62,223 nt of DNA from an uncultured Oscillospiraceae bacterium (GCA_910579175.1 CAJTTB010000018.1:1-62223); one strand, 5' to 3'. Numbered from the stretch's first letter, positions 46,248-55,768 are shown. The notes: generated by a model from the letters alone, not told the origin. Numbers and translations: made by a program.

Positions 46248-46407
46248 AAATTCACCATTCTTTCCAGTCAGCTATTTTACTAAAAATTATTTTTAGCTGT
46301 AAATTCTATTATACTATATTATCATACATTTTTCTACATATGATATCAATTCATAAAATTCACAAGATTTTTTGTAAATTTTTGAACGCTGGTTTTTTGT
46401 GTTTGTC

Positions 46408-46437
46408 TTGACTAACTAGCGAGCATTCCTATATAAT
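46408..46437 (+). promoter_or_regulatory. Sigma-A-type promoter for the hydrogenase operon
   Basis: TTGACT (46408-46413) and TATAAT (46432-46437) are separated by 18 nt. They lie upstream of the thioredoxin-like gene and hydA, with a leader of about 90 nt. Confidence 0.7.
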
Positions 46438-46458
46438 AAAGGTTAGTTATATCAAAAC

Positions 46459-46500
46459 GTCAAAATGTCAAAACAATGATATCTATATCGATATTTTGAC
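46459..46500. promoter_or_regulatory. Inverted repeat in the hydrogenase leader
   Basis: GTCAAAAT (46459-46466) and ATTTTGAC (46493-46500) are exact complements about 26 nt apart. Another GTCAAAA begins at 46467. The pair lies between the promoter and the start codon, suiting a repressor site or an RNA stem. The binding factor is unknown. Confidence 0.5.
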
Positions 46501-46530
46501 TATTTTCTCTAATTAAGGAGGGAAACCCAT

Positions 46531-46797
46531 ATGAAAAAATTAAATGTCGAAATCTGCGCTTGCAACCGCTGTATTATGATGGGCGCTATGGATATTCGAG
46601 AAAATGTTGAAAGCCTGAAAAAATTAAAAACACAACTGCGTTTAAATACACAGGTAGATTTGGTAATGTCAAGACGTATCTGCCAGAATTTGGGCGAAGA
46701 AATTTCACCAGTTGTTTCAATCAACGGCGAGGTTATGACAAACGCAACCCCCGAATCCGTTATGGAACAAATTATTAAACTTACACAAAGGAAGTAA
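46531..46797 (+). CDS. Small thioredoxin-like protein of the hydrogenase operon
   Basis: The 88-residue protein has CACNRC near residue 9 and a lone Cys in RRICQNLGEE. It ends in PVVSINGEVMTNATPESVMEQI, the cis-Pro and final helix of a thioredoxin-like fold. Cys spacing is not that of a full 2Fe-2S ferredoxin. GGAGGGAAA precedes ATG. hydA begins 8 nt after its stop, so it is probably an electron-transfer or assembly partner (inference). Confidence 0.75.
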   Translation: MKKLNVEICACNRCIMMGAMDIRENVESLKKLKTQLRLNTQVDLVMSRRICQNLGEEISPVVSINGEVMTNATPESVMEQIIKLTQRK

Positions 46798-46805
46798 TCG
46801 AATTC

Positions 46806-48323
46806 ATGGAAAATACCAATAAAATGCGTGGAATTACCACTCCAGTAACCAATATTCGACGTAAAGTTTTTACAGAAATCGCCAAAATGGCTTACCACGA
46901 TAAAGACCTTTCTTATATTGAACAATTGCCATATAAAATTGTTCCTGGTGAAGTTGCAAAATATCGTGATAACATCTTTAAAGAACGCGCAATTGTAGGG
47001 GAACGTCTTCGCTTGGCAATGGGGCTTTCTTTGCGTCCTGTTGGAGAGCATCAACCTCTGGCAAATGGCATTGAAGAATGTGCCAAGCCCGAAAAATTTT
47101 ATGAGCCTCCACTTGTCAATGTAATTCCATTCGCCTGTAATGCCTGTGCAGAAACCACTGTCACAGTTACCAACAACTGTCGCGGTTGTATGGCACATCC
47201 TTGTATGAGTGTCTGTCCTGTTAAGGCAATCTCTATGGTGAACGGAAGAAGTCACATCAACGAAGAAAAATGTATTCGCTGTGGCAGATGTGTTGATGTT
47301 TGTCCATATACTGCAATCGTCAAATACAATCGCCCCTGTGCAGCTGCTTGTGGCGTAGATGCAATCGAAAGTGACGAATTGGGTCGTGCCAAAATCAATT
47401 ATGATAAATGTGTATCCTGTGGTCAGTGTTTAGTAAGTTGCCCATTTGCTGCAATTTCTGACAAATCCCAAATCTTCCAACTTATCACCGCCATCAAAAG
47501 CGGACAGGAAGTCATTGCAGAAATCGCTCCTGCTTTTGTTGGACAATTTGGACCGATGGCAACTCCTGAAAAAGTATTCGCTGGACTAAAAGAACTTGGG
47601 TTCGCAGATGTTTATGAAGTTGCAATTGGTGCAGACCAAGGTGCAGTGGAAGAAGCCCACCACTTTGCGCACAAAGTTGCAACCGGTGAACAAAAATTCT
47701 TGGCAACTTCCTGTTGCCCTTCCTGGTCTGTTATGGCAAAAACCTGGTTCCCAGAAGTAGCAGAATGTGTATCTGACGCGCTAACACCAATGGTGGCAAC
47801 CGCTCGCGTTATCAAAAAAGAACATCCCAATGCCAAAGTGGTCTTTATTGGACCCTGTGCAGCGAAAAAGCTTGAAGCACAGCGCAGAACCGTTAAAAGT
47901 GATGTGGACTTTGTTATCACCTTTGAAGAACTCATGGGTATGTTCGTTGCAAAAGACATTGAATTTAGCGAAATTGAGGTCACCGAGCCACTTGAGCAGG
48001 CAACTGGTGCCGGTCGTGGTTATGCTTGTTCTGGAGGCGTTGCCGATGCAATTTCTCAATCCGTAAAAGAATTATATCCCGATATTGATTTCAAAGTAGA
48101 TCGTGCCGAAGGATTAAGAGATTGTCGTAAAATGATGACGCTTGCCAAAGCTGGTAAACGCAATGGCTATTTATTAGAAGGTATGGCCTGCCCTGGAGGA
48201 TGTGTCGCAGGTGCTGGTACCATCTTACCAATCAACAAAGCACAAGTCACCGTCAAACTGTTTAAAGACAAATCCACAAAACATTCCGCTACAGAAAGCG
48301 ACTATGTAGAACATCAGAAATAG
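46806..48323 (+). CDS. [FeFe]-hydrogenase, group B
   Basis: The enzyme makes or uses H2 at an H-cluster. The 505-residue protein has an N-terminal cysteine-rich region (CNACAE ... CRGCMAHPCMSVCP, residues ~111-140), ferredoxin motifs CIRCGRCVDVCP and CVSCGQCLVSCP, and intact H-cluster signatures TSCCPSW (~300), GPCAAKKLEAQ (~348) and EGMACPGGCVAGAG (~460). Group B placement rests on the N-terminal layout and the absence of the long [2Fe-2S] extension. Maturases HydEFG are not in the window. A strong terminator follows. Confidence 0.93.
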   Translation: MENTNKMRGITTPVTNIRRKVFTEIAKMAYHDKDLSYIEQLPYKIVPGEVAKYRDNIFKERAIVGERLRLAMGLSLRPVGEHQPLANGIEECAKPEKFYEPPLVNVIPFACNACAETTVTVTNNCRGCMAHPCMSVCPVKAISMVNGRSHINEEKCIRCGRCVDVCPYTAIVKYNRPCAAACGVDAIESDELGRAKINYDKCVSCGQCLVSCPFAAISDKSQIFQLITAIKSGQEVIAEIAPAFVGQFGPMATPEKVFAGLKELGFADVYEVAIGADQGAVEEAHHFAHKVATGEQKFLATSCCPSWSVMAKTWFPEVAECVSDALTPMVATARVIKKEHPNAKVVFIGPCAAKKLEAQRRTVKSDVDFVITFEELMGMFVAKDIEFSEIEVTEPLEQATGAGRGYACSGGVADAISQSVKELYPDIDFKVDRAEGLRDCRKMMTLAKAGKRNGYLLEGMACPGGCVAGAGTILPINKAQVTVKLFKDKSTKHSATESDYVEHQK

Positions 48324-48326
48324 ATA

Positions 48327-48358
48327 AAACCGTGTTACTAAAAGTAACACGGTTTTTT
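48327..48358 (+). terminator. Intrinsic terminator after the hydrogenase
   Basis: AAAACCGTGTTACT and AGTAACACGGTTTTTT pair with a short loop just behind the stop. The following ~275 nt (to 48635) show no gene. Confidence 0.9.
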
Positions 48359-48635
48359 GTTAAGCAATTAATTCTATCAACAGTTTACATTTTCCTTTTC
48401 CCTTGGGATAACTCTTTACAATGTGATTGTAAAAAGACATCCCATTCATAAAAAGTTTCTTATTTTTATAAGGATAGCCCACACAAAAAGGTGTTTTGCC
48501 AACAGCAATCCATCACTACTCTCCAACCTGCTTATTTTCATCCTAGACTCATTTTCCAATCAAATATCAACTATCTGGAAATTTTTATCAATGTGTGATA
48601 AAATGAATCTATGAAAAGGATAGGAGGACTTTCAA

Positions 48636-49001
48636 ATGAGTGTAGATTTAGATTTTTGGAGATATAAAGATGGTGTTGAACATCAAAATGATATTGTATA
48701 TCAAACAGCCTGTTGTGATGGTAAATTGATGGAGTCACTGGATTTCCTCCCCATTGACCAGATTCTAAAAAAAATTTCCACTGTCTTTTCAGAATGGATC
48801 ATACAAGACAATGGAAAGAACTTTGAAAAAGAAGGGCATGGGGCATTTGAAATTTTTACAACTGCCCAAATGGTAAGATTGAATTGTTACCATATGCAGA
48901 AAACAGATATCAACTCTTTGATAGACATCTTGATTGATTTCGGTTGTCCCCTCTATGACCCTCAAATTTCAACAAGATTTGATTCCTGGACAGATAGATG
49001 A
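48636..49001 (+). CDS. Hypothetical 121-residue protein (immunity-protein-like size and context)
   Basis: This is a soluble acidic protein with ATAGGAGGA before ATG. It starts MSVDLDFWRYKDGVEHQND, and has a pair of Cys at VYQTACCDG and a conserved-looking end, FGCPLYDPQISTRFDSW. I remember close relatives annotated only as hypothetical in Firmicutes. No toxin partner is adjacent. The fold and function are unknown. Confidence 0.65.
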   Translation: MSVDLDFWRYKDGVEHQNDIVYQTACCDGKLMESLDFLPIDQILKKISTVFSEWIIQDNGKNFEKEGHGAFEIFTTAQMVRLNCYHMQKTDINSLIDILIDFGCPLYDPQISTRFDSWTDR

Positions 49002-49093
49002 TTCACTTTCTCTATTTTGTAGGATGTTGGTATTTTGATATCCCTTCGTCTTTCTGTTGTTTGAATTGCAGTCAAATCATTTCACTTCACTGT

Positions 49094-49501
49094 TTATACT
49101 CTAAGAGGTTTTTTTAAATATCGTTTTAATTGATTGCTAACCAATACAATTGGAAACGATAAAAAAAACCATAAAACAGAGTATAACAAACAAATTTGTC
49201 CTAAAAAATTAAATCTTAAATGAGAATAATCCCAAACATTCCACTTTTTCCAAACATTTACAATCATTCCCACCAAAAATTCCACAGAAGTAATTACAAT
49301 AGATCCCAAAGTACATTTTCCTAAAATAGGCAATTTTTGAAAGTACTGATATAAATTATATAAAATACTAAAACAAGCTCCACCGGTTAAGGACATTGAC
49401 CAATGTGTGTGATTTCTCCAAAACAGTTCAATCATAGAATATGCAATTGCACCGAAGGAAAAAACCGTTATTTGTTCTTTTGGTTTTGTCATCTTATTCA
49501 C
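49094..49501 (-). CDS. Putative ABC transporter permease-like membrane protein (PF06541-type)
   Basis: The 135-residue protein has four TM helices with the family pattern GAIAYSMIELFWRNHTHWSMSLTGG at the start and SVEFLVGMIVNVWKKWNVWDYS ... NFLGQICLLYSVLWF later. It is named a putative ABC transporter in databases, but there is no ATPase and the role is unknown. It is a single gene convergent with its neighbour. Confidence 0.8.
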   Translation of the reverse strand: MNKMTKPKEQITVFSFGAIAYSMIELFWRNHTHWSMSLTGGACFSILYNLYQYFQKLPILGKCTLGSIVITSVEFLVGMIVNVWKKWNVWDYSHLRFNFLGQICLLYSVLWFFLSFPIVLVSNQLKRYLKKPLRV

Positions 49502-49799
49502 CTTTCCTATGATAGATCACTCATTGTTTTATCATAAATTTAGTATTTACCGCAAAAAAATAATTATCAGTTTTTTCTTTAAAATATCTTATCTATTCAA
49601 AAAAGATCTAATATTTGGATAAATTTGATAATGAATAGAAACCAATCTCAAACAAAATGCCTATAGTAATATTTTTTTTTCATGCAATCATAATATTTGG
49701 AAAATGAAATTAGTGTGATACTGGTTTTATTTTCTGCACAGAATAAAAGGTTTTTCTAGTAAACAGAAAAGCTTTTTGGGTGAAAAGGAGAGACTTTCT

Positions 49800-51407
49800 A
49801 TGAAAAGAAGATTAACAGCAGTAATTCTTGCTGCAGTGATAACAGCCAGTGCTGTTCCAACAATCGTTGTATCTGCGCAAACAACAGATGATAACACTTC
49901 CACCACTGCTGTACAAAGCACCTTTACATTAGAACCAATGGCACAAAACCAAAATACTCAAATCAATGGCAATCTAGTATCTTCATTTCAAAATGATAAT
50001 ATTAAGTTTGAACAAAACGGTTCTGCCATTTCTGTTTCTGGTGAACTCAAATACATCAATTTAGATGAGCATTTCAGCAGCAATCCCGAACACCAAAAAG
50101 GCTATTACCTTGCTTTTACCATCAAACCTGATGAAAGTACATTAAACCAATTGGGAGAAAACAACAAAGTAATTGTCACCACTCAAAATCCAGCTACCCA
50201 AACAACCGGAGAAAATGCCAAAACTGTAGAATTTTCCTATCCAGATACACACAATAACACTGGCATTGACTACCTTGTCTTTTTGGGAGATAACCCAGTT
50301 ACCGCTTTACAAAATCTTACCATTCAAGTGGATTGGGATGGTTCCGGTTCTGCATTTTCCCCCAGTCAAACAATCACTTTAAAGCCGCAAAACTTAACGC
50401 GTCTAGTGTGTAAATTAGATGCTTCTGAAGTTGCCAATAACATTTATGACACCATAAAAGAAGAATATATTGACAAAAACGTTTCCAATGTTACCAATAT
50501 TCAAAATGCTTTAAATACTTTATATAATACACTCCTTGGATATGCAAATGACAGCAACAACATGATAACAGAACAAGATATCCAACAAATGATTCGCAAC
50601 AACATTCATTCTTTACAAAACAGCATTAAGCCTATGAACAACAATGTGGTGAATACTGTTCCACCTTATCAAACGGCTCCTTCCGAATGGAAACACGATG
50701 CAACTGGTTGGTGGTATCAAAATGGTGATGGCTCTTTCCCCACCAACAGTTGGAAGAATATCAATCAGCGTTGGTATTACTTTAAATCCAATGGTTATAT
50801 GGCAACTGGCTGGACCTCTATCAATGGGAAATGGTATTACCTCAATCCAACAGATGGCGCTATGACAACTGGTTGGATCTCCATTGGAGGAACATGGTAT
50901 TACTTAAATGCGGATGGCTCTATGGCAACTGGTTGGAATTCTATTCACAATAGTCGATATTTCTTTAATGCCAATGGATCTATGGTAACTGGTTGGACAC
51001 TGGTTGATAACAAATGGTATTATTTAAGCAGCAGCGGTATTATGCAAACTGGCTGGCATATCATCAACGGCAAGTGGTATTATCTCAATACAGATGGCGT
51101 TATGGCAACTGGTTGGAATTCCATCAATGGAAAATGGTATTTCTTCAATGCCAACGGTTCCATGGCAACTGGTTGGACACTGGTTGATAACAAATGGTAC
51201 TATCTAAATGCAGATGGCTCTATGAAAACTGGTTGGTCCGCTATCAACCGCAGATGGTATTACTTAAATGCGGATGGTTCTATGGCAACTGGTTGGGTTT
51301 ATAGCAATGGACAATATTATTATCTCAACTCCAGTGGCGTAATGTTGGCAAATGGCAGAACTCCTGATGGATATATTGTCAATGAAAAAGGTCAATGGGT
51401 TGGCTAA
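49800..51407 (+). CDS. Secreted protein with ~11 cell-wall (choline)-binding repeats
   Basis: The 535-residue protein has a Sec signal peptide (MKRRLTAVILAAVITASAVPTIVVSA, cleavage near residue 27). An unrecognised domain of ~270 residues follows with DxSNPEHQKGYYLAF and VDWDGSGSAFSP. A C-terminal array of about eleven 20-residue repeats (residues ~300-520; WYYLNADGSMATGW type) ends in VNEKGQWVG. The repeat DNA is nearly identical between units (60-bp period), so copy number may vary. ATG 49800 has AAAAGGAGAG upstream. It would be held on the wall non-covalently. The N-terminal domain may carry a ligand-binding role. Confidence 0.88.
   Translation: MKRRLTAVILAAVITASAVPTIVVSAQTTDDNTSTTAVQSTFTLEPMAQNQNTQINGNLVSSFQNDNIKFEQNGSAISVSGELKYINLDEHFSSNPEHQKGYYLAFTIKPDESTLNQLGENNKVIVTTQNPATQTTGENAKTVEFSYPDTHNNTGIDYLVFLGDNPVTALQNLTIQVDWDGSGSAFSPSQTITLKPQNLTRLVCKLDASEVANNIYDTIKEEYIDKNVSNVTNIQNALNTLYNTLLGYANDSNNMITEQDIQQMIRNNIHSLQNSIKPMNNNVVNTVPPYQTAPSEWKHDATGWWYQNGDGSFPTNSWKNINQRWYYFKSNGYMATGWTSINGKWYYLNPTDGAMTTGWISIGGTWYYLNADGSMATGWNSIHNSRYFFNANGSMVTGWTLVDNKWYYLSSSGIMQTGWHIINGKWYYLNTDGVMATGWNSINGKWYFFNANGSMATGWTLVDNKWYYLNADGSMKTGWSAINRRWYYLNADGSMATGWVYSNGQYYYLNSSGVMLANGRTPDGYIVNEKGQWVG
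50690..51390 (+). repeat. 60-bp periodic coding repeats
   Basis: This is the part of the secreted protein gene where blocks such as GGAAATGGTATTACCT and ATGGCAACTGGTTGG recur every ~60 bp. Two adjacent pairs (TLVDNKWYYL around 51000 and 51180) are almost identical, which suggests recent duplication. Confidence 0.8.
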
Positions 51408-51470
51408 TATCAAACCAGTAATTTACCAAGTATAAAATCAACTCAATTGGCAAATTGTGTTGTCATAAAA

Positions 51471-51497
51471 AAGGATACTGTCAACTTCAGTATCCCT
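51471..51497 (-). terminator. Terminator of the FGGY kinase gene
   Basis: GGATACTG and CAGTATCC pair around TCAACTT. On the minus strand the stem is followed by TTTTTT. Confidence 0.8.
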
Positions 51498-51508
51498 TTC
51501 ACCTATAT

Positions 51509-53104
51509 TTATTTTAGAAATTCGACAGCGGCTTTTTCAATGGGAATTCCTTCCTGATATTGGGTCATAAATTGTTCAAATCCCTTTACATCAGATAAAG
51601 TAGCCTCTATTTGATAACCTTGATTATTCGCAAACACTTGATGTGTTAAATAATCTTGTAGTGTTTGATCTTGGCTGTGATATTTCATATAGGCAGCCAA
51701 CAAAGCAATTCCCCATGAACCACCTTCCCCGGCTGTTTCCATAACGGTTACTGGTGTATTCATCGCCGCTGCCATCATCTTTTGACCAACCTCTTTTGTT
51801 TTAAAAAATCCACCATGACCCAAAAGATTATCCAGTTGCACATGCTCCTCTTTTTTTAGGATATCCATTCCTATTTTTAAAGCTCCCAATGCAGTAAATA
51901 GATGTACTCTGATAAAATTTGCAAGCGTAAATTTTGATTCTGGTTTTCTTACAAAAAGTGGGCGTCCTTCTGATAGACTTGTCATAAACTCTCCAGAATA
52001 ATAGCCATAAGACAACAATCCTCCACAGTCCGCATCACCTTTTAATGCTTCTTGATAGAGCATTTCAAACAGTTGGTTGTCATCTAACTTTATTCCGGCT
52101 AAAATGGCAAATTCACGAAAGATTCCAACCCAAGCATTTAAATCAGAGGTGCAATTGTTGGCGTGTACCATTGCTACTGGATAACCGTCTGGTGTGGTAA
52201 CCATATCAATTTCACGATGAAGTTTTGAAAGTGCTTTTTCCAATACGATCATCGCAAATACAGAAGTTCCTGCTGATACATTTCCCGTTTTTACCGCCAC
52301 ACTATTTGTCGCTGTCATACCAGTACCAGCATCTCCTTCAGGCGGACAACAGGGAATTCCCGGTTGTAATTTTTGGGAGATATCTAGCAAATTGGCTCCT
52401 TCTTGAGTCAATACACCCGCTTGTTCTCCTGCAACCAATAGATTGGGTAAAATTTCTGACAGCTTCCATGAATATCCTTTTTCGCTGATACAAGCATCAA
52501 ATTGCTTTATCATGGTTTGATCAAATTGCTTGTTCTCACAATCAATCGGAAACATTCCAGAAGCGTCCCCAATACCCAGCACTTTCTTTCCAGTTAACTT
52601 CCAATGAATATATCCAGCTAGGGTAGTGAAATAAGAAATATGAGACACATGGGCTTCTTGGTCTAAAATTGCCTGATACAGATGAGCAATACTCCAGCGT
52701 TCAGGAATATTAAACTGAAATAATTCTGTCAATTGTCTAGCTGCTGAACTTGTTGTTGTATTTCTCCAGGTACGAAATGGAACCAACAATTCCCCATTAT
52801 CATCGAATGCCATATATCCATGCATCATTGCACTGATGCCAATGGCTCCTATTTTCACTAATTCTACACTATATTGCTGTTTTACCTTTATGACTAAATC
52901 CTGATAGCAGTTTTGTAATCCCTTCCAAATGTCCTCTAACGAATAGGTCCAAATTCCATCCTTTAATTGATTTTCCCATTCATAGCTTCCAGAAGCAATT
53001 GGAGTGTGATACTTATCAATTAAAACAGCTTTGATTCGAGTTGAACCAAATTCAATTCCAAGTGTGGTATTTCCTGTTTGTATCATTTGTATCTGGTGTT
53101 GCAT
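51509..53104 (-). CDS. FGGY-family carbohydrate kinase
   Basis: The 531-residue protein has the two RNase H-like lobes of sugar kinases: LGIEFGSTRIKAVLID with the phosphate-1 motif near residue 15, GISAMMHGYMAFD, PEGDAGTGMTATNSV (phosphate-2) and a final GEGGSWGIALLAAY. The layout is close to xylulokinase/ribulokinase, but the sugar cannot be named because no isomerase, epimerase or transporter is nearby. AGGGGAA precedes ATG. Monocistronic. Confidence 0.87.
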   Translation of the reverse strand: MQHQIQMIQTGNTTLGIEFGSTRIKAVLIDKYHTPIASGSYEWENQLKDGIWTYSLEDIWKGLQNCYQDLVIKVKQQYSVELVKIGAIGISAMMHGYMAFDDNGELLVPFRTWRNTTTSSAARQLTELFQFNIPERWSIAHLYQAILDQEAHVSHISYFTTLAGYIHWKLTGKKVLGIGDASGMFPIDCENKQFDQTMIKQFDACISEKGYSWKLSEILPNLLVAGEQAGVLTQEGANLLDISQKLQPGIPCCPPEGDAGTGMTATNSVAVKTGNVSAGTSVFAMIVLEKALSKLHREIDMVTTPDGYPVAMVHANNCTSDLNAWVGIFREFAILAGIKLDDNQLFEMLYQEALKGDADCGGLLSYGYYSGEFMTSLSEGRPLFVRKPESKFTLANFIRVHLFTALGALKIGMDILKKEEHVQLDNLLGHGGFFKTKEVGQKMMAAAMNTPVTVMETAGEGGSWGIALLAAYMKYHSQDQTLQDYLTHQVFANNQGYQIEATLSDVKGFEQFMTQYQEGIPIEKAAVEFLK

Positions 53105-53555
53105 AATTCATTCCCCTATCAATTCCAAAGTGTTTTTATATCATTTTTTCATGCGATTAGAAATTTTATTTTATAGAAATGATATTCTCATAAAGTTTCT
53201 TTTTCTTCTTGAGCAAGCAAAAAATCAATTCGCTTTCATCAATTATTCTTGTCTTTCGTATGATTAAAATGGGGCTTTGTCATTTTAAATGATCATTTAG
53301 ATGAACAGCAAATTGATAAAATTTTCGTCATCAATATTTATTTTTAAAATCATACATTTTTATTCATACTATAGCATAATTTTTCGCATTACACAATCAA
53401 AAATTAGATTGGAAATAAAACAAAATAAAAGACACATATTTACGAAATAATTTCCTTTCTTTTTTTAAATCATGTGAACAACAGAAAGATTTTTCTTAAT
53501 ACCATTGTTTCAAATTTATCTTTCTACTATCAAATTCAAAAGGAGGTTTTTACTC
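53105..53555. other. Intergenic region between kinase and FliD-like gene
   Basis: About 450 nt of AT-rich DNA with divergent promoters for both genes. I find no gene, repeat copy or clear operator. Confidence 0.45.
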
Positions 53556-54830
53556 ATGTTGCCAATTTCATCATCTAGTCTGACAAATACAATCCTTTCA
53601 GGTTACAATCAAATCAATCAGATAAAATACCTGAATGCAATGTCAAACAAAGGGTCAATCGGTTCTGTTGCCCCTGTGAAACCTGTTACTTCTACTTTAA
53701 ATCAGGAAAATACATCTTTTATCAAAGAATTTGAAAGCAAAATGACTGATATGTTAAAAACTGCAGAAGCTGCTTTAAATCCAAAAGATGATAAATATTC
53801 TGCATCTTCTAGTAAAGAGTCTGTAGCACAGGTTTCTGGAAAACTCACTAGTACTTCTGACAATTATGAATTGACTGTACAGCAGACTGCTGCCGGACAG
53901 GTCAACCGTTCCAATGCGCTTAAGAGCGACGGAGAACTCCCAACGATTTCTGGTTCTATCAATATCAAGACTTCCAAGGGAAATTTTGATATCCGTGTGA
54001 ATTCTGCTGGCACTCGTACCAATGAAGAAGCACTGAAAAAAATTGCAGAAAAAATCAATTCTGCCAACAGTGAAGTTACCGCTTCAGTTGTTACAAAAGA
54101 TGGAAAATCCACCCTTGAACTTACCGGACAAACCGGAACAGAAAATGCTTTTACGGTATCTGGTACCGCAGCTGAAAGACTTGGGTTAACCAATGTTGCT
54201 CAAGAAAGTCGCGATGCTATCTTTACCATCAACAAAAACAATGGCGAAGAAGTTGAAGATTTTACTTCTACAACAAATACCATCGCTGTTGATGATATTG
54301 AAGTCAACCTCAAAGGAGAAGGAACAACAACAATTGAGGCAGGCGGAAACAATAACTCCACTATGGCAGACGCAATGAAAAAGGTTGTTGACAGCTTTAA
54401 CAAAACACTCGCTTTTTTGGATAAAAATGCTGACAATCGCATGGGCGTTTTGCAACAGATGAAGCGTATGTTAACGCTACCAACTTCTGAGCGCTCTATG
54501 GAATCCATTGGTATTTCTGTCAATAAGGATGGAACACTTAGTTTTGATAGGGAAGAATTTATAAAAGCAATGAATGAAAATCCCATCTCTTCCAAAACGA
54601 CTGCAACCAATTTCCTAGAAGGGGTTAAACAAGATGCACGCGCTGGTATGAATACTTCTTCTAAAGATTTAGTCGGCAAAACTTCTAGTAGCAATACAGG
54701 TTTCCAAAATGTATTGTCCAACAACTATCAAATGGATTCTATTAAAATGATGAATACGTACAATCGTACAGGCGTTTATAATCTGTCCAATTATTATGCA
54801 GTTGGCATGTTTATGAATATGTTTATTTAA
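53556..54830 (+). CDS. FliD-like flagellar cap protein homologue
   Basis: The 424-residue protein has a helical N terminus (residues ~60-90), the FliD-like central region with YELTVQQTAAGQVNRSNAL, ISGSINIKTSKGNFDIRV and LKKIAEKINSANSEVTASVV, and a C-terminal part with ESIGISVNKDGTLSFDREEFIKAMNENP. These are the patterns of the flagellar hook-associated protein 2 family. There is no flagellin, hook or motor gene in the window. It has no signal peptide, so export would need a flagellar-type or other route. AAAAGGAGG precedes ATG. A 208-residue gene follows 30 nt later. Confidence 0.75.
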   Translation: MLPISSSSLTNTILSGYNQINQIKYLNAMSNKGSIGSVAPVKPVTSTLNQENTSFIKEFESKMTDMLKTAEAALNPKDDKYSASSSKESVAQVSGKLTSTSDNYELTVQQTAAGQVNRSNALKSDGELPTISGSINIKTSKGNFDIRVNSAGTRTNEEALKKIAEKINSANSEVTASVVTKDGKSTLELTGQTGTENAFTVSGTAAERLGLTNVAQESRDAIFTINKNNGEEVEDFTSTTNTIAVDDIEVNLKGEGTTTIEAGGNNNSTMADAMKKVVDSFNKTLAFLDKNADNRMGVLQQMKRMLTLPTSERSMESIGISVNKDGTLSFDREEFIKAMNENPISSKTTATNFLEGVKQDARAGMNTSSKDLVGKTSSSNTGFQNVLSNNYQMDSIKMMNTYNRTGVYNLSNYYAVGMFMNMFI

Positions 54831-54860
54831 TGAATACTGAATACGAAAAGGAGAAGAATT

Positions 54861-55487
54861 ATGGATATTAATCAAATTAATTCCCGCAATAACTATTATA
54901 CGAAAACAACATCTACTGTCAAAACATCTGTACCAGAAGATACAAAATCTAAAACTGAGACTACAACAGAACAGACAAAACCAAACAACCAGGATACTTT
55001 TATCAAAAATAACAGCTCTACTCCAGTTACTTATAAGCCCAATAAAAAATTAAACAATGAACAAGTAAAGGCTTTACAAAATGCAGAAGCTGCAAGAGTA
55101 GAAAGCTTTAACAAAATGATTCAAAGTATGGTTGTAAAACAAGGTCAAGCAAGTAATTTGAAATTATTTGGTATGGACTTGTTTGTTACACCAGAACAAA
55201 GCGCACAAGCTGCCGCTTCTATTGCTGAAGGTGGAGAATATTCCATCAACGCTGTTGCTGACCGTATTATGAATATGGCATATGCACTATCTGGTGGCGA
55301 CTCTTCTAAAATTGAATTGCTTCGCAACGCAGTAGAAAAGGGATTTGAGGCTGCTGGAGCAGTATTTGGAGGCGAATTGCCTGAAATCAGCCAACAAACT
55401 CATACAGAAGTTATGAAACGTTTTGATGACTGGGCAAACCAAGCAAACAAAGCACCAGAGACAAATGCTACCGACACAGAAGAATAA
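54861..55487 (+). CDS. Partner of the FliD-like protein, unknown
   Basis: The 208-residue product begins with ~60 Thr/Ser/Lys/Gln-rich, probably disordered residues. A helical domain follows (FGMDLFVTPEQSAQAAASIAEGGEYSINAVADRIMNMAYALSGGD...) and an acidic end. There are no Cys, TM helix or signal peptide. The composition resembles flagellar export substrates such as hook-length or rod-associated proteins, but I know no family. AAAAGGAGAAG precedes ATG; it is co-transcribed with the FliD-like gene and ends at a terminator. Confidence 0.72.
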   Translation: MDINQINSRNNYYTKTTSTVKTSVPEDTKSKTETTTEQTKPNNQDTFIKNNSSTPVTYKPNKKLNNEQVKALQNAEAARVESFNKMIQSMVVKQGQASNLKLFGMDLFVTPEQSAQAAASIAEGGEYSINAVADRIMNMAYALSGGDSSKIELLRNAVEKGFEAAGAVFGGELPEISQQTHTEVMKRFDDWANQANKAPETNATDTEE

Positions 55488-55519
55488 GGATAGCTTGTCT
55501 TTTTCTCACCAATGAACAA

Positions 55520-55554
55520 AAGCCAATCTTCTGAATAGAAGATTGGCTTTTTTA
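55520..55554 (+). terminator. Intrinsic terminator of the FliD-like operon
   Basis: AAGCCAATCTTCT and AGAAGATTGGCTTTTTT pair around GAAT, 34 nt behind the stop. Confidence 0.9.
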
Positions 55555-55768
55555 TTCTCATTTATTGGATAACCCATTTAGGTCAGCTGAATTTATGATG
55601 AATATCAAATCATCACTTTTTATTTTGGTATAAAGGCAATCAGGCTTTTCATTTTCAATCACACAACAACAGATTCAAATGCTATATTGTCTCAATCGCT
55701 TTTCGATTTCGTATCGCTATTACCTGGTTTTCCAAATGCTTCGTTCATAGGATAAATTCGCACAATAT

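Noticed and set aside
46355..46380. Rex-box-like sequence TTCACAA...TTGTAAA near the hydrogenase promoter
   Set aside because: The half-sites point outward compared with the Rex consensus TTGTGAA...TTCACAA, so it is not a Rex operator.
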